Shown one piece after another: positions 12,560-23,459 of a stretch of 64,000 bases of DNA. How positions within the stretch are numbered: position 1 is the stretch's first letter; each line of letters begins with the position of its first letter. Source of the DNA: Kappaphycus alvarezii (taxonomy: Eukaryota; Rhodophyta; Florideophyceae; Gigartinales; Solieriaceae); NCBI GenBank assembly GCA_002205965.3, contig NADL03000471.1, positions 1,550,001 to 1,614,000 of the forward strand, read 5' to 3'. Position numbers and translations under genes: made by a program. The notes below the pieces were generated by a model that saw nothing but the letters and a program-made list of their open reading frames with translations, was not told where the DNA came from and did not search any database.

Positions 12560-12602
12560 ATGGTTCCGCGTAGCGTGCGTTCCGCTAATCGCGATTCTAC
12601 TG
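12560..12602 (-). repeat. Terminal inverted repeat (one end) of the pogo-like transposon
   Basis: The minus-strand word CAGTAGAATCGCGATTAGCG starts at 12,602 next to a TA dinucleotide and lies 460 bp upstream of the transposase start. The interior continues with GGAAC repeats (also at about 12,468-12,492 as a small inverted GGTTCC/GGAACC pair), which could be transposase subterminal sites. Only this end is seen. Confidence 0.65.
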
Positions 12603-12660
12603 TATTACAATTTTATAGAATGCGCTCTCGGGAGCTATTTAAACCCCTTTATTCCAAGTT

Positions 12661-13071
12661 TCAAACCTCCCCAGTCATTATTCTCACTATTTCTCTACCC
12701 ACACCCATTCGAAGTACCTTCGATCGCCTGCTACTCCCCAAATTCCAGCAAATGGGAAAATAATGCCCCTCCAACGCCATTTCCAAAACTAGCCACCCTC
12801 GCCCTCTAAACTTCATTCTCCTACTCCCTTTCTGCCCTAACGAATGCAATGAATATCTCCGCCGGCAAACCATGAAAAAATAATCGAGTTCGTTCGTCGT
12901 TTGTTCATCGAGGATGAGACGGAGGAGGGAAGTAATGGGTAGGATATAGAGGTCTAGGATTGAGCTGGGGACAATTTTGAATAGTTTGCGGCCCCGGGAT
13001 TGGTTTACGAGGAGTATAACGACGAGGCCGTGGAAAGTGTTGGGACGGTGGAGTTGGGGAGTAAAGGCCAT
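12661..13071 (-). CDS. Hypothetical protein, 136 codons
   Basis: An unbroken minus-strand ORF whose coding strand is C/T-rich at the 5' end, a pattern shared by the recognised island genes. The product has a hydrophobic stretch near residues 15-25 and another near 38-52, then a basic C-terminal half. I recognise no domain. It lies immediately outside the pogo transposon end. A minus ORF in another frame (12,905-13,168) is proline-rich and probably a shadow. The true gene may be longer and frame-broken. Confidence 0.3.
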   Translation of the reverse strand: MAFTPQLHRPNTFHGLVVILLVNQSRGRKLFKIVPSSILDLYILPITSLLRLILDEQTTNELDYFFMVCRRRYSLHSLGQKGSRRMKFRGRGWLVLEMALEGHYFPICWNLGSSRRSKVLRMGVGREIVRIMTGEV

Positions 13072-13199
13072 GAGGAAGAGAGGGGACTAATTCTGACGGT
13101 CGTAAGGTGGGGCGGGGACTGGACAGTGTGGACCAGGTGGTCCCCACCCTGGAACCGTATGGGGACATCTTTAGTGGTTTAGATATTTCCCAGGAGGAA

Positions 13200-15180
13200 A
13201 AAGAGAATTTTAAGCCGTTCGCGGATACTTGGGGGACTGCTTGGGTGGTACAAATATTTTGGAGGGATTATTTGGGACTGATCTAAGGGATGGGAAATAA
13301 GAGGACTAGATCAAATGTGCGTCTCTTAAATAGCTTTTAATTAGAGTTTATCATTCACACAATGTGTCTTTATGCATTTCCTGTCATCTTTTGTAGTTTT
13401 ATCTGGACTTGAGGTGTAGCAAAAATTCTATATAATCTGGGTTAGCTTCTTCCTCTTGAGAGGTCAAACAAGTTGTCAGACAACTTCAAATCAAGTCCAA
13501 AGTATTTGAGAATTTCGGAGTCGGCTTCAGACCAAAAAAACGTTTTTCTTTCGCTGGTCACAGAGCATATGTGGTAGACCCTGCCCCTTTTATACTCACT
13601 TGTAGCCCTCTCAACTTTCGTCCTTACCCACCTCCTTCTGTTCGATCAACAATACTACGGTAGGACTTTGTCGCTTGCAACACCTCATTCTTGGGATAGT
13701 TGGTTCTGAGTATCTCTTCTCCCTATCAGATACCATGGACCAACCGCGCTTTTTTATTCACCCATTATTCAAACAAAAATTTTGGAGGGCAGTCGCAAAT
13801 ATTGCATATTTCTGACCAAGAAGAATGCGGGCTCTGAAATGTCACTCTTTAAATTCGAAGGGGACAGAATTGATATTATTAGTATCTCGTGGAATTTATG
13901 TCCCATACTAATAGGTACTAGCCTGACCATTATACCAAGCAAGGTGGTTCGAGAAACAAGGGCGGCATATATGGCACCGCATAGCATCCCACGCCAATAT
14001 TTTCGAATAAAACAAAGCTTAACTGCATCCAGTCGGATGGCGGTTGCTGCTTCAAGTGGATTTCCTGGGGGGGAATTGGGTTGGTTTACTGTGAGTAATG
14101 GAAAGGTTGGGAGTCCTCTGTACTTGATTTCCTAGGTGAAGGTTGTAATATTGCGGTTGTCGTAACAGTTATTATCTTTTTTGCGGATAGCCATTAAAGT
14201 ATTGGAGCACTGAATGTGAACATCGAATCTAACTACTTTTGCGCAAAATTGTTTGTTGGTGGCAGAACCGCATGAGAGAAGATTACTAATTCGTTTTCAA
14301 CACAGTGGGATTTTTTGGTGACTCCCGCCATTTTCTTATACAACTTATCTCACGGGTCAAAAAAGGAGATTTATTACAAGACTTTAATTTTGAAAGGGAT
14401 GAAGATTTATTCCGATTCTACAACCATGTACAACCATAAGCTACATCTCAGATTTAAGGCTTACGCCCTTTGAAGATCGAATTTCAGAAATAAATTAGTC
14501 AAACCTAATACCCTTCCGAAGCAGATTGGAATCCGCCGCGGCGCCATGATAAACTTTTTCAAGAGTCACTGCGACGGCAAGGGCAACTTTTTAAGAGGGA
14601 CCCAGGTGCCGAGACCCCGCAAGTGCAGGGACTTGATCCTAAAACGAACAATACCTAAATAAAAGCGGCCGCAGCTCCATGATATCTTCCGAAAGGTTTG
14701 AAAGGGGCATTTCTCCGAACTAAAATGTAGTAGCTGCTAGCCCAGTCAACAAACACGCCGCGTTTTAGGTGACCATTAGCGCGGCGTGTCGTTTAAGAAG
14801 AATGAAATATAGATAGGCTACCCGGCGAAAGATAATCCTGAAGCACATAAGGAGAAAATGGCAGGACACTTACGAAGCAGACTTTTCCTCATATTTAAAG
14901 CAAATTGATTTGGTTCTTTAATTTTTGAAAAGTGCGGTTCGGCTATCCCCCGGTGTATGCTAGACATGCTCAGGATAATGGGTAATGTGAGTCATGTGCT
15001 TAAATGGCTGGCTCGAAGCCTGTCAGCAGGCATGATGCATTGGACATCATATTGATTGTTTCGCAAGTTTTCCCAGGTGCAAAATTCCTGGACCCTACAA
15101 CATCAACCACTTCTCTTTTCGAAAATTATTTGCTCCTTTGGTCTAGTTTACTCGAACCATTTTGAAAGTAGATTAAATAA
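13200..15180. other. Weakly coding or non-coding stretch with one strong hairpin
   Basis: The only sizeable ORFs are the overlapping opposite-strand pair at 13,769-14,135 (117 codons plus, 72 codons minus). Neither shows a domain. From 14,140 to 15,180 I see no coding signal except the hairpin at 14,753-14,789. Confidence 0.4.
14753..14789. repeat. GC-rich hairpin
   Basis: ACACGCCGCG (14,753-14,762) and CGCGGCGTGT (14,780-14,789) are perfect 10-bp complements separated by 17 nt. The stem is strikingly GC-rich compared with its surroundings. No poly-T tract or adjacent gene explains it. Confidence 0.7.
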
Positions 15181-15236
15181 GTGAAGCAAGGCTATGCCAA
15201 ACTGAGCTACACTAATTCTGTAGAAAACCCGATCAG

Positions 15237-15907
15237 TTGGAGGACTGCTCGTCGAATCTCATTATTGTTAAAATTGCACACGGTTTTACAAAGGGGGGGG
15301 GGAATGGGTGCGTTTCTTCTGAGAGCCACCCACGGCTGTTTCCAGACAAGAATAAGGCATGTCTACGCATTAGGAACAAGCAAGAGGGGGCGCTCTTACA
15401 AACCTGGCGTAAGGCCAGCCGTAAGGCATGTTGCATTGTACGAGACCTTTTCCGCGTGCGTCTTTGTATGAGGACGGATCGTACCCTTCCGAAGGTCTCC
15501 ATTGCGATCCTAGCTACGTGCCTGGGTACGTCATTCAATAGCAGAAAGCAGTATTACACGTTGTTTGAAGCTACTCGTCATTTGGCAAGCCAGAATGCGT
15601 TTTCCGTCTCTTAAAGTGTCAAGGTGCCTCACAATTTCTGGATTTAAGCGATTTCTTTGGAGAGTGCAGGCAGTGCAAAAATGGCTCACGTTGGAATGAT
15701 GTATCTCTGAAACTTGTAAGATGTCATTCTCACAGGGCCTTCCTTTACGATAGATACGGTGACAAATACAACTGGCCAGCTGAAAGGTACAGACGACTCA
15801 CTGAGAATCATCTGCATAAAAAATCAAAGAAAACGTGCGTAGTGTTCTTCACTATGTCTATTCAATTTCAGCCTTCAGACAGATGGTTCCAAAAAGGGGG
15901 TAAATGA
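15237..15907 (+). CDS. Unrecognised, probably frame-broken, Cys/His-containing coding segment
   Basis: An ORF at 15,237-15,614 is succeeded, one frame over, by a stop-free reading from about 15,575 to 15,907 that has no ATG of its own and looks strongly protein-like. It contains the pattern ECRQCKNGSRW followed by RCHSHRAFLYDRYGD, a C-x2-C...C-x-H arrangement that could bind zinc, somewhat like FLYWCH/WRKY-type fingers of Mutator-like elements. This resemblance is loose. If the frame change is another single-base deletion, the two parts form one protein of about 220 residues. Function unknown. Confidence 0.35.
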
Positions 15908-15992
15908 GATGGGGGATGGTGCTCTTTTTGATGTGGGCGTGCATGATAGAAATTCTGGGATATATGATATGGAGAGGATATCCCTGAGAGGA

Positions 15993-16419
15993 CTACAATT
16001 GCAGGTAATGGTATTGAGAGGTCAAGGAACCGAGCTTAGAACTAAAGATAACAATTTCAGTGCCACGGGGCGAACGTGATTTCACGTTGCGTGCAAACAG
16101 CATGTTGTAATGCGGTGATTCTCTTAATTTGCGCAGTTTTTCAAGCGGACCATGTGTGACACAGTAGAAACTGTTCCTCGAAGACTTCATCCGCGCATCG
16201 CAGAGAATTTACACAGTTACAGGAGTGGTCCGCAGACGTATTTATCAGCGCGTAAGTTGCACACTGTGGTCTTTTGTTGCAATGGCGATTGTATCGCGAG
16301 CCCCACTGCACGTGCCTGACGTGGAACAACCTGTTAGTTGTTAGCCGTATAGTCAGACCTGCAGTGTACACGATAGATACTCGATGAAGTAAATTTTCTT
16401 CAAACTGTGCACTTCCCAC
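15993..16419 (-). CDS. Unrecognised overlapping minus-strand ORFs
   Basis: ORFs at 15,993-16,190 and 16,141-16,419 overlap in different frames on the minus strand. The second contains several Cys and His residues (DHSCNCVNSLRC). No family is recognised. They may be two parts of one frame-broken gene or chance ORFs. Confidence 0.2.
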
Positions 16420-16878
16420 CGACTTGGACCACCCGGTTAGCTCTTAGATAGCAATATGGTGGGATCCTGCAGCGGACACCCGTTATACTGATGCCATAAA
16501 GTTCTTCCCTACTGGGCGTACGGTAAGTGTAGGGCACGGATTCTCGCAGCCTCCGACGGGCTCAAAGCGTGTGTTTGTTTTCGTCCAAACTGTGTCTGTT
16601 CGGTACGGTACTTGTCCTACTACTAAGCTAGGCAACCCAATGTGCCACGTCGGCCACGTGCGGTGGGGTGCGGAAAAGAGCTGACATAGCGATAGAGGGC
16701 TGGAAGACTAATTTAATCGATTACTGTAGCCCTGTTCTTTACTGTAATTATAAACTATTCAACCGATTCTAGAGGTATGGTACTGTAAACCTGATATACC
16801 GCAGTATCTTATGGGCAAATTTTGGGTTATTTACTGTATCGATGGAGACATATGGTAAGGTCCGTACGGTACTTACTC

Positions 16879-17030
16879 AGAGGCACGCTGCCGCGGCCGT
16901 AATGTCCAACGCAGCGTGTCTGCTGGGGGCCTCGAGCCGGCTTTTTAGGGTAATTTCAGAGGTATTACTGGGCACCCTGTAGGATATTCCGGGCCACAAC
17001 CGATCATATTTTTCAAATATTAAATCACCC
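16879..17030 (-). repeat. Dispersed repeat, copy 1 (inverted relative to 28,367)
   Basis: The reverse complement of this 152-bp segment matches 28,367-28,548 almost throughout, for example TGATTTAATATTTGAAAAAT, GTGGCCCGGAATATCCT, TCTGAAATTACCCTAAAAA and GCCGCGGCAGCGTGCCTCT. The second copy has an extra block of about 27 bp after AATATCCT and a 4-bp TGTA insertion. Homology stops at GTGCCTCT on one side. A 71-codon ORF here is not maintained in the other copy, so the repeat is probably non-coding, such as a MITE or SINE fragment. Confidence 0.85.
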
Positions 17031-17092
17031 ACATTTTCCCCCTGTATCGAAGATGTGGTCGGTTGTATCAACGCCGGCGGAGACGTCGTCAC

Positions 17093-17613
17093 TCAGTAAA
17101 GCTTAAAAACTTTCCTTAAAGGTATCACTGGTTGCAATGTGCTATGTTTAGATCTAGCCACCACATCCGTATCTGCTACGGCAAGATTCACCTTTGTTGT
17201 GAACCCGGGAAGAACTACAGTATTTGCTACAATTATCGACGACAAACACACTGAATCAATGACACACACAATGCGCCACGTTGCGAGTCGACTCAAAGTT
17301 GCAGAGGCACCAAAGTACAACTGGTGAGTTTGAGCACTGAAGCCCTGATCAATTTCATCCACATTCCGCTCGAAAGCTGCCCTACGTCTGCAAGCCATTG
17401 GTGCCGCGCATCTGCTCAAAACCGAAAATAGCGCAGGATGGGCAGCGCAAAGGACCAGTCGCACTGCACGAAGACGCCACGTTTTTCCGGAACGTGTTTG
17501 ATACGCTGGTGAACATAATGGATGTAGTAAAGTCCAAAATTTGCCAATGTTGTATGTAAGCTCTTAGATAAAGTAGTCTGCATTGGCCTATTTCTATCCG
17601 CTGCTGTACGCAT
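17093..17613 (-). CDS. Unrecognised minus-strand coding-like region
   Basis: Two overlapping minus ORFs (17,416-17,613 and 17,093-17,464) may be parts of one frame-broken reading. The second holds a hydrophobic stretch (RIVCVIDSVCLSSIIVANTV) but no family signature. It lies between the dispersed repeat and the promoter region of the Cys-rich gene at 18 kb. No function can be proposed. Confidence 0.2.
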
Positions 17614-17639
17614 TGTGCATCGCAGATTGATAAGACTCA

Positions 17640-17960
17640 GAAAATGTAAGTGGTTTTGTACCGTACGATACCATTGTACAGTTTATCGTGCAACTCCATC
17701 GAGCAGGGGGTGAACCGAATCAGAGCGGCAGGGTGCAGTATAGCGTGTGCTTTGGACAAGGAAAACTACAGTATTTCATATTTTTTTTTTGTTAATTTCG
17801 GCGGCGCGAGACTGGAGAACTCTGTACAGTACTGTTAAAGGGGCAGTCGTACGAGAATAATATGCGGCATCATACTGCACTGTATTCCATATTCCATGTA
17901 CTGTACACAGTACTGTGCACCCCGCTGTACAGTACAGTGGCATGACGAATCTGGTTCTTC
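17640..17960. promoter_or_regulatory. TACAGTAC/GTACTGTAC cluster upstream of the Cys-rich gene
   Basis: Within this intergenic stretch the words TACAGTA, GTACTGT and related GTACCGTAC recur many times, densest at 17,820-17,940 (CTGTACAGTACTG, TGTACTGTACACAGTACTG, TGTACAGTACAGTGG). The same palindromic motif marks other intergenic regions of the island. A regulatory or nucleosome-excluding role is inference. Confidence 0.5.
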
Positions 17961-17997
17961 ATCCGCAGTGTGGACTTTGCACCTCATCCACAGAGAA

Positions 17998-18005
17998 TAT
18001 ATAAA
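17998..18005 (+). promoter_or_regulatory. TATA box of the Cys-rich gene A
   Basis: TATATAAA lies about 30-40 bp upstream of the first ATG (18,037) and upstream of the signal-peptide coding part. Spacing fits a eukaryotic core promoter. Confidence 0.5.
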
Positions 18006-18036
18006 TTGTTCTCCCTAGCTTGAAACCGCACTCGAC

Positions 18037-18859
18037 ATGCCACGAAGTTCACCCACCATATCGCAGCAAAATTTTCCCAAACCGTTCCTTCACCCACACC
18101 AGACCCCTTGATCTCCTAATTCATTCCACCATTTTCCCACACCCTCCTCCCCCTCCTCCTCTGCACTCTTCTCTTCACTCTCTCCCACTCACAAGGTCAA
18201 AACCCTTGTCACGCCAACAAGGAAGCCCAAGGCAACGGCGTAACATGCGAGAAAGTTCGCCTCCCCGGTGATCTCTGCACCGCCTGCAAACTAAAGCCCT
18301 TCACCCCAAACGGCCAGTTTGTCAACTGCAGAGCCATCTACGACCTCGACGACCCGCTCTGTCGCGCGCAATTGAGGCGCTATTCTCAATTCAACAGCCA
18401 TTGCGACCCGGTCCGTGCTCGTCAGACACGCAACATAACCCAATTTCGAGAGCCCTTGGACTATTTCATCTACTCGGTATGTGAAGAATGTTGCGACTGC
18501 ATTCCAATCGGCGCAACAGAGTCCAGTATCAACAACGGCGAGAGAGTGGCAGGCTGTTCCGAGCCAATCGTGGCAACTGCCCCGCGCATGCGTTTTTCGA
18601 CATTTGTAAGATTTGGCCCGAAGTCAGATATGTGACGCTTGGTTTCGGTCGCCCGCAATTTTGGCGACCCAAGATCTGTCCCCTGTTGACCGACTGGATC
18701 AGCTCGCCGGCCGGTGCGAATTGGTTGCCGCGAAGCTTTGTGCCGTTGAATCAAAGCATCACCGACTTTCTCAACATCTTTCTCCGGGTCGCCAAATGTC
18801 GCAACAGGGAAATGTGGACGCAGTGCGCAGCCCTGGAGTCTGCCCAGAAGCGCCTGTGA
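18037..18859 (+). CDS. Secreted cysteine-rich protein A (novel paralogous family)
   Basis: Homologous end to end with the minus-strand gene at 22,587-23,311. A signal-peptide-like run (TLLPLLLCTLLFTLSHSQG, about 18,138-18,195) precedes the mature start NPCHANK. Shared motifs follow: LCTACKL, the block LDYFIYSVCEECCDCIP, RGNCPAH...FDICKIWP, and a C-terminal end CRNREMWTQCAALESAQKRL. The many paired cysteines suggest disulphides in the secretory pathway or wall. The frame switches at about 18,523, repaired by one C in the run CC, after which the two paralogs align. A second shift must lie before 18,126, since the ATG at 18,037 is in another frame, so the start is uncertain. I recognise no named domain; function unknown. 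Confidence 0.7.
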
Positions 18860-18959
18860 CCTTTGCCGTTTGCGACTTGTCAAGGCGCTGTTTGCGTCGT
18901 GGTTTATCAATGTCTACATCGGCGACATGTGCTGCCGCATTGCGATGGCACGTTGGCCA

Positions 18960-20280
18960 CGCAAAGGCCACCGAACGACGGAAATGGACGCCGTAGCACA
19001 ATCTGACATCCAACCTAGGATTAACGTTAACATTCAGTAGCAGTGAATTGAGGCAGTGAGTACAGTACAGTAAACCAAGCAGCGAATAGAAACTCAAACC
19101 AAAACCACCACGTGGCACAATTTGCTACACTACAACACCACACACCAATGCTCCTCCTGCTCAACCAGCTTACAGTGCCCGACAATCACCCCGTGCCACA
19201 CGCTGAAGCGAACATCACATATGCTGCTGCTCCATGGCAAGCCTTGCACAGGTGTACAGTACCGTATTGGCCACCTGTGCAACAGTGCTGTCTCGAGACT
19301 AGCCACCCCCTTTAACGTGCTACTTGTACTGTAATTCACAACTGTACAACTGTACAACTGTACATTTCTGTAACAAACAGCCCGCCCCCACGTGAACACC
19401 CAAGCCACCATCTTCATCCCAAATGCCGGGACGATCAAGGCTAGGATGGGATTTTGTACAACTAGCCTTCGCCTCGTTAGGATCACCCTCTTTAGAAACA
19501 TCCAAGGTTATAGAGACATACGCGGCAGCAGTAGCGTCTCGTAGCGGATGCTCGACGGGAGGAGTGAAGACTCGCCTGTATCAGAAGCTTAGCTAGTCAA
19601 TCTGGTCAACATGTGCAGCATCCGTAATATGTCGCGCACCGCAACACGCAGAGCTTAGTCACCCAATTCCAACTTCATTTTAAGTTCTTTGCAACACCGC
19701 ACCCACCGGCAGCCTGTGGCGTACCATGCGGTGGCGTGCATGTGGAAAGGGAGTGTTTATTTAGCGGAGAGGCGGTTTGTTGTGCGGGTAGAACACGGTG
19801 GGGAGGAGGGAGAGAGGTTTGAGGGGTTCGTGGTTGGGGTCGGGGGGTCAGTGCGTGGTGCGGGTGGAGGTGGTGTTTGGGAGGTGTCGGGTGAAGTTAT
19901 ATGGGGCATGTGACTACCGTAATCTAGTGTTTGTTAGGGAGGTTTGAAGGGAGGGGGGTCGGGATGCTTAAGCCTTGTACGCGAGGGTTGGCTTGATTGT
20001 ACGTATGAGTGGGACTGAATATTGTTGGCGTGGGGCGCGGGGCGCGGGGCGCGGGATGATGGTGGGTGATCTGGTTGTGGAATCACGAGGGGAGTTCTGT
20101 TAGGATCAGCGAAATCATTGAGAAGAGCGGGAACACAAAAAGAGCCAATACAATTTTAGGGCGTAGGCGAGAAAATGAAAAAAACATACTGTACAGTACT
20201 AACAGGACAAATAGACAGCAAAATTTTGAAAAAACAACCTTTGCGGTATACAGTACATAGAAAAAAAGCAATTACTCCGA
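18960..20280. other. Intergenic stretch with repeats, no supported gene
   Basis: Contains TACAGTA words at 19,060-19,080 and 19,250-19,380, a G-rich plus strand at 19,720-20,060, and the 7-bp GGGGCGC unit repeated three times near 20,034-20,054. Overlapping ORFs on both strands (for example 19,130-19,501 minus) show no domain and use atypical residues. Confidence 0.4.
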
Positions 20281-20399
20281 AAGACTTTGAAACTACTTTA
20301 CAATTACTGGATAACTTTGGCATTTGTGAAACTGATATCCGCTGCAGGATCCAAAGTAGGACTGAATACAGTCGGCATTTTCGAGACGCACTCGGTCAA

Positions 20400-21050
20400 T
20401 AACGAACACTTGAAACATTCTGACAAGATCGTGGACCACTCTAAAATCAGACTCACAGTGCCACACTGGTATCGCCGATCGCCTCACCCACATGCTGGTC
20501 CAGTCCAGCCCTCCACTCCACTGTTCGCCAGCATGATAGGTCTACGCCATATGATGTTACGATCCGCTGTTACAATATTAGCCTCTCCCACGCTCACACA
20601 CTCTGCCAAGGCGGTTGGTGGCGCTCCTGAGCTTGCGGATATCACTGCACTTTAGACGAACGGGAGGGTGACGTTACTCGCCTTTCTCAACCAGCATGGC
20701 CTTTTTCTCCACCTCAACAGTCCGAACGAGCATCTTCAGCACATGCACGTACACGCATGGATAAGTATGGGGACCAGGTGCTCTGCTGCGCCCATGGATC
20801 CACCCGTGTGTGCGTGATGTCATGACTCGCAAACACGGTAGCCTGCCGCGGACCTCTCCAACGCTGTCCAAAAGCCTGTCCTCGAGCCACTACGCGGCCA
20901 TGAAGTTTACCCTGACATCAAGGCGCTTGGAGAGAATGGGTGCACAGGCTGCTATGACATAACCGTCATCCATCCCTTGAGCCTCGCCCGCCTCTAGACC
21001 TTGCACCATGCCCATTCAAGCCCTTTAACCATACTCGCCTGGACAAGAAC
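20400..21050 (+). pseudogene. LINE-type C-terminal domain fragment
   Basis: Reading across plus frames gives MDKYGDQVLCCAHGSTRVC (about 20,758), then LTKHGSL-type residues, and GCYDITVIHPLSL (about 20,960-20,998). In LINE-like elements the region after reverse transcriptase ends with a zinc-binding C-x2-C..D-x2-GDH..C block and a 'aaFDvTVthPL' block; both are recognisable here and in the two elements at 39-41.5 kb. No RT motif is seen upstream, so this is a 5'-truncated, decayed copy. The family name is not known to me. Confidence 0.55.
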
Positions 21051-22580
21051 ACCCGCTTTGTTTAACTAATACGAAAAAGAGATCCTAGGCATCGCTCCAG
21101 TTTTCTTGCACTCTCCCCATTGCGGGCTTGATATCCGACTGCTCGGGACCTCGGCAACCGGGCTGCGACTGGCATTGCCGCACGGGTAGCTGTTCTGATT
21201 GCTGATACGCGCAAATACTCCCCGCTCGCCACGCGGCGGGATTATCCAGAATAACGCCGCTTATCTGTCGCAGGGGGTTCTTAGCGGCTTTTAATGCTAC
21301 AAGCTGCAAGTACAGGACGTACGTCCCGAAGAACATCCATTCTCAGAGTGTAACGATCGCTGCGCGAATTAGGCCTCGTCTCCGTTTCCTGTGGCTCAAT
21401 CCCATCTAAAATTCGTCCTTCAGAATGAGAACCACTGTTACCCTCAACTTGATTCCTTCCCTGCGCGTATAGTCGATAGATACCGTAGACAAACTGCGAA
21501 AGACTGGATTGAACAGTAGATACTGAATGCATTAAACTTCTTTCTTTCTTGAACATAGGTTCTTCAGGTTTTCATGAGAGGATTGTTGATTTGTGGAGTT
21601 GCTGAATAATTTAGCAAGCAAATTAGGGGGGAATGTTTGTTGGTAAATGTTAGTAAATTAGTAATGTTGTAAATTTTAAAGTCAACAAAATCTTTTATTT
21701 TAAAAAATGTAGGTGCAAAAGTGCACACGACAGGGGTTAATCTCAGTACAGTATTTGATACCGTTCTCTCTTGCGGCTTTTGTAGAGGCGGTTTATTCGT
21801 GAGGGAAGACTAAACTGAGATCCATTGAATGCCCTTTATAAATCATAAAGTAAAGATGAGCATATGTGTGTTGTGTGCGGGCAGTATTCTCGAGGAGGAC
21901 AGTCACGAGAGCGTAGAAATTCCGCGATGTATTAACTTTTGTAGAAGGTGGGCCGAAGGTGAGTTTGTGCTCGGAGCAAAACTGCACTTTATACCGTACG
22001 TGCTGTTCGTCAGTCTTCATCTGAGGCATGCATATCATACTTGAGATCCAGCGGCGTTTGTACGTTCAGGGTCATACTTGTGGCTGCTGCTGGTGCGGCA
22101 AACGGATGGCCATTGAACGGCTCTCGGTAGATCACATGTGGTATCCTGCAGCGTGATGCTGCCCTTCAATATGCTATTTTCGTTATTCCTCCCCATTTGT
22201 GGTCGCTGCTTAAAGGGCCCCACATGCAATGCATGGGCCTGTACCGGGTCACTGAATGTAGTCAATTGAGCAGGTAGCGGGGCTTGATGCATTCAATCTG
22301 AGATGGCGTCTTCTGGCGACAAGGATGTCAACGGTCCCACTCCTAGAGCTTCATGGCCCTGGCAGAAGCGATATCAACGGGGAAACCACGAGCCTAGGGG
22401 CTTGCGCGTAGAAATATACAACGGGAAATTTGTACACCTCCCAGTACAATGTAGTACAAGTTCTAAACTCGATACTACAAACACATCCGCCCAGAAAACC
22501 TAGGAACAACGCAGTGTTGCGACAGTGACCCCAATATGCAGACACAAATCGTCTGTTACAGGCCACAACCCAAAAGTGCA
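21051..22580. other. Region of overlapping uncharacterised ORFs
   Basis: Minus ORFs at 21,085-21,336, 21,281-21,556, 21,793-22,038 and 22,035-22,292, and plus ORFs at 21,829-22,044 and 22,303-22,503, have no recognisable domains and overlap one another on opposite strands. Frame-broken genes may hide here but I cannot support one. Confidence 0.3.
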
Positions 22581-22586
22581 CATCCT

Positions 22587-23311
22587 CTACAACCGATGCT
22601 GCGCCGCCTCCAACGAAGCGCAGCGTTGCCAAGTCTCCTTCACACCACACCGAGCCGACCAATACATAGTCTTCAAAAACCGCTCCACCCGATCATCCAT
22701 AGGCACCCAACCTCTATACAAGCAATCCGTACTATTTGTCTCAAACCACCGCTGCAACAAAGGACACGCATACGGCATTCCACGATAATCCGGGCTCCCT
22801 CCATCTTGAAAAACCGAATCCTCGGCAGCACCTTGCACACATCGAACCTGGCATGGCGGGACAGTTTCCCCTTCTCGCCGTGAGCAAATTCCTTTTATAA
22901 GCCCTGTATTCATAATCCATAGCCGTGACACCACGCGGTACACAGTCGCAACACTGCTCACAAATGGAGTATACGAAATAATCCAAGGCGTGTTTGTTGT
23001 GTGGGTTTGAGAAATCGGCGACCTGACGATTGCGGATGATGTCGCATGGGTTGAGATGTGCGTATCGGCGGAGTGAGGTTTGGCAGGCGGGGAGATCGAG
23101 GTTGTAGATTGAGGTGCAGTGGAGAAAGGCACCGGTGGGGGTTGAAGGTGTTTAGTTTGCAGGTGGTGCAGAGGTTTTGGGGAAGGGCGACGGCCTCGCA
23201 GGTGACGTTTTGGCCGAGAGTTGTTTTGTTGGCGTGGCAGGGGAAGAGACTGGATATTGCGTGTGGGTGGGTTGCTAGGGTGAGGAGGAGGAGTGTTGGG
23301 AGGAGAAACAT
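22587..23311 (-). CDS. Secreted cysteine-rich protein B (paralog of A)
   Basis: The start ATG at 23,311 opens a clear signal peptide (MFLLPTLLLLTLATHPHA) followed by FPCHANK, matching NPCHANK of protein A. Shared blocks are CTTCKL, MDYFVYSICEQCCDCVP, RGNCPAM, the C-K-V-L-P segment and the C-terminal CASLEAAQHRL. Frames change at least twice; one at about 22,845 is repaired by a T in the run TTT, giving F-D-V-C-K-V-L-P against F-D-I-C-K-I-W-P in A. Predicted length is about 240 residues with at least ten cysteines. A and B are convergent and about 3.7 kb apart. The coding-strand 5' part is strongly C-rich. No known domain; extracellular localisation is inferred from the signal peptide. Confidence 0.75.
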
Positions 23312-23459
23312 GGTTGAGTTGTGGAGGAAATGGTTGGTGTGAAGGAATTTGGGGTGTGGGGAATGGAAAGTGGGAAAGTGGGGCGAGGTGCTACTGTGGT
23401 GGTGAGGCGGTGAGGGTTGGTTGGGTTGGGTTTCGGGAGGGAACATAGTGGCAGAGGGA

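Larger units (their letters stand above)
10430..12602 (-). mobile_element. pogo/Tigger-type DNA transposon remnant
   Basis: A decayed pogo-superfamily transposase gene on the minus strand (10,604-12,141) is followed outward by a terminal-repeat-like end. Read from 12,602 inward on the minus strand, the DNA begins CAGTAGAATCGCGATTAGCG and continues with GGAACGCACG, typical in style of pogo/Tigger ends. It abuts TA (12,603-12,604), the target site of this superfamily. The opposite end could not be located by eye, so the left boundary is approximate; the match TACAGTAGAA at about 9,290 is too short to accept. Confidence 0.75.
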
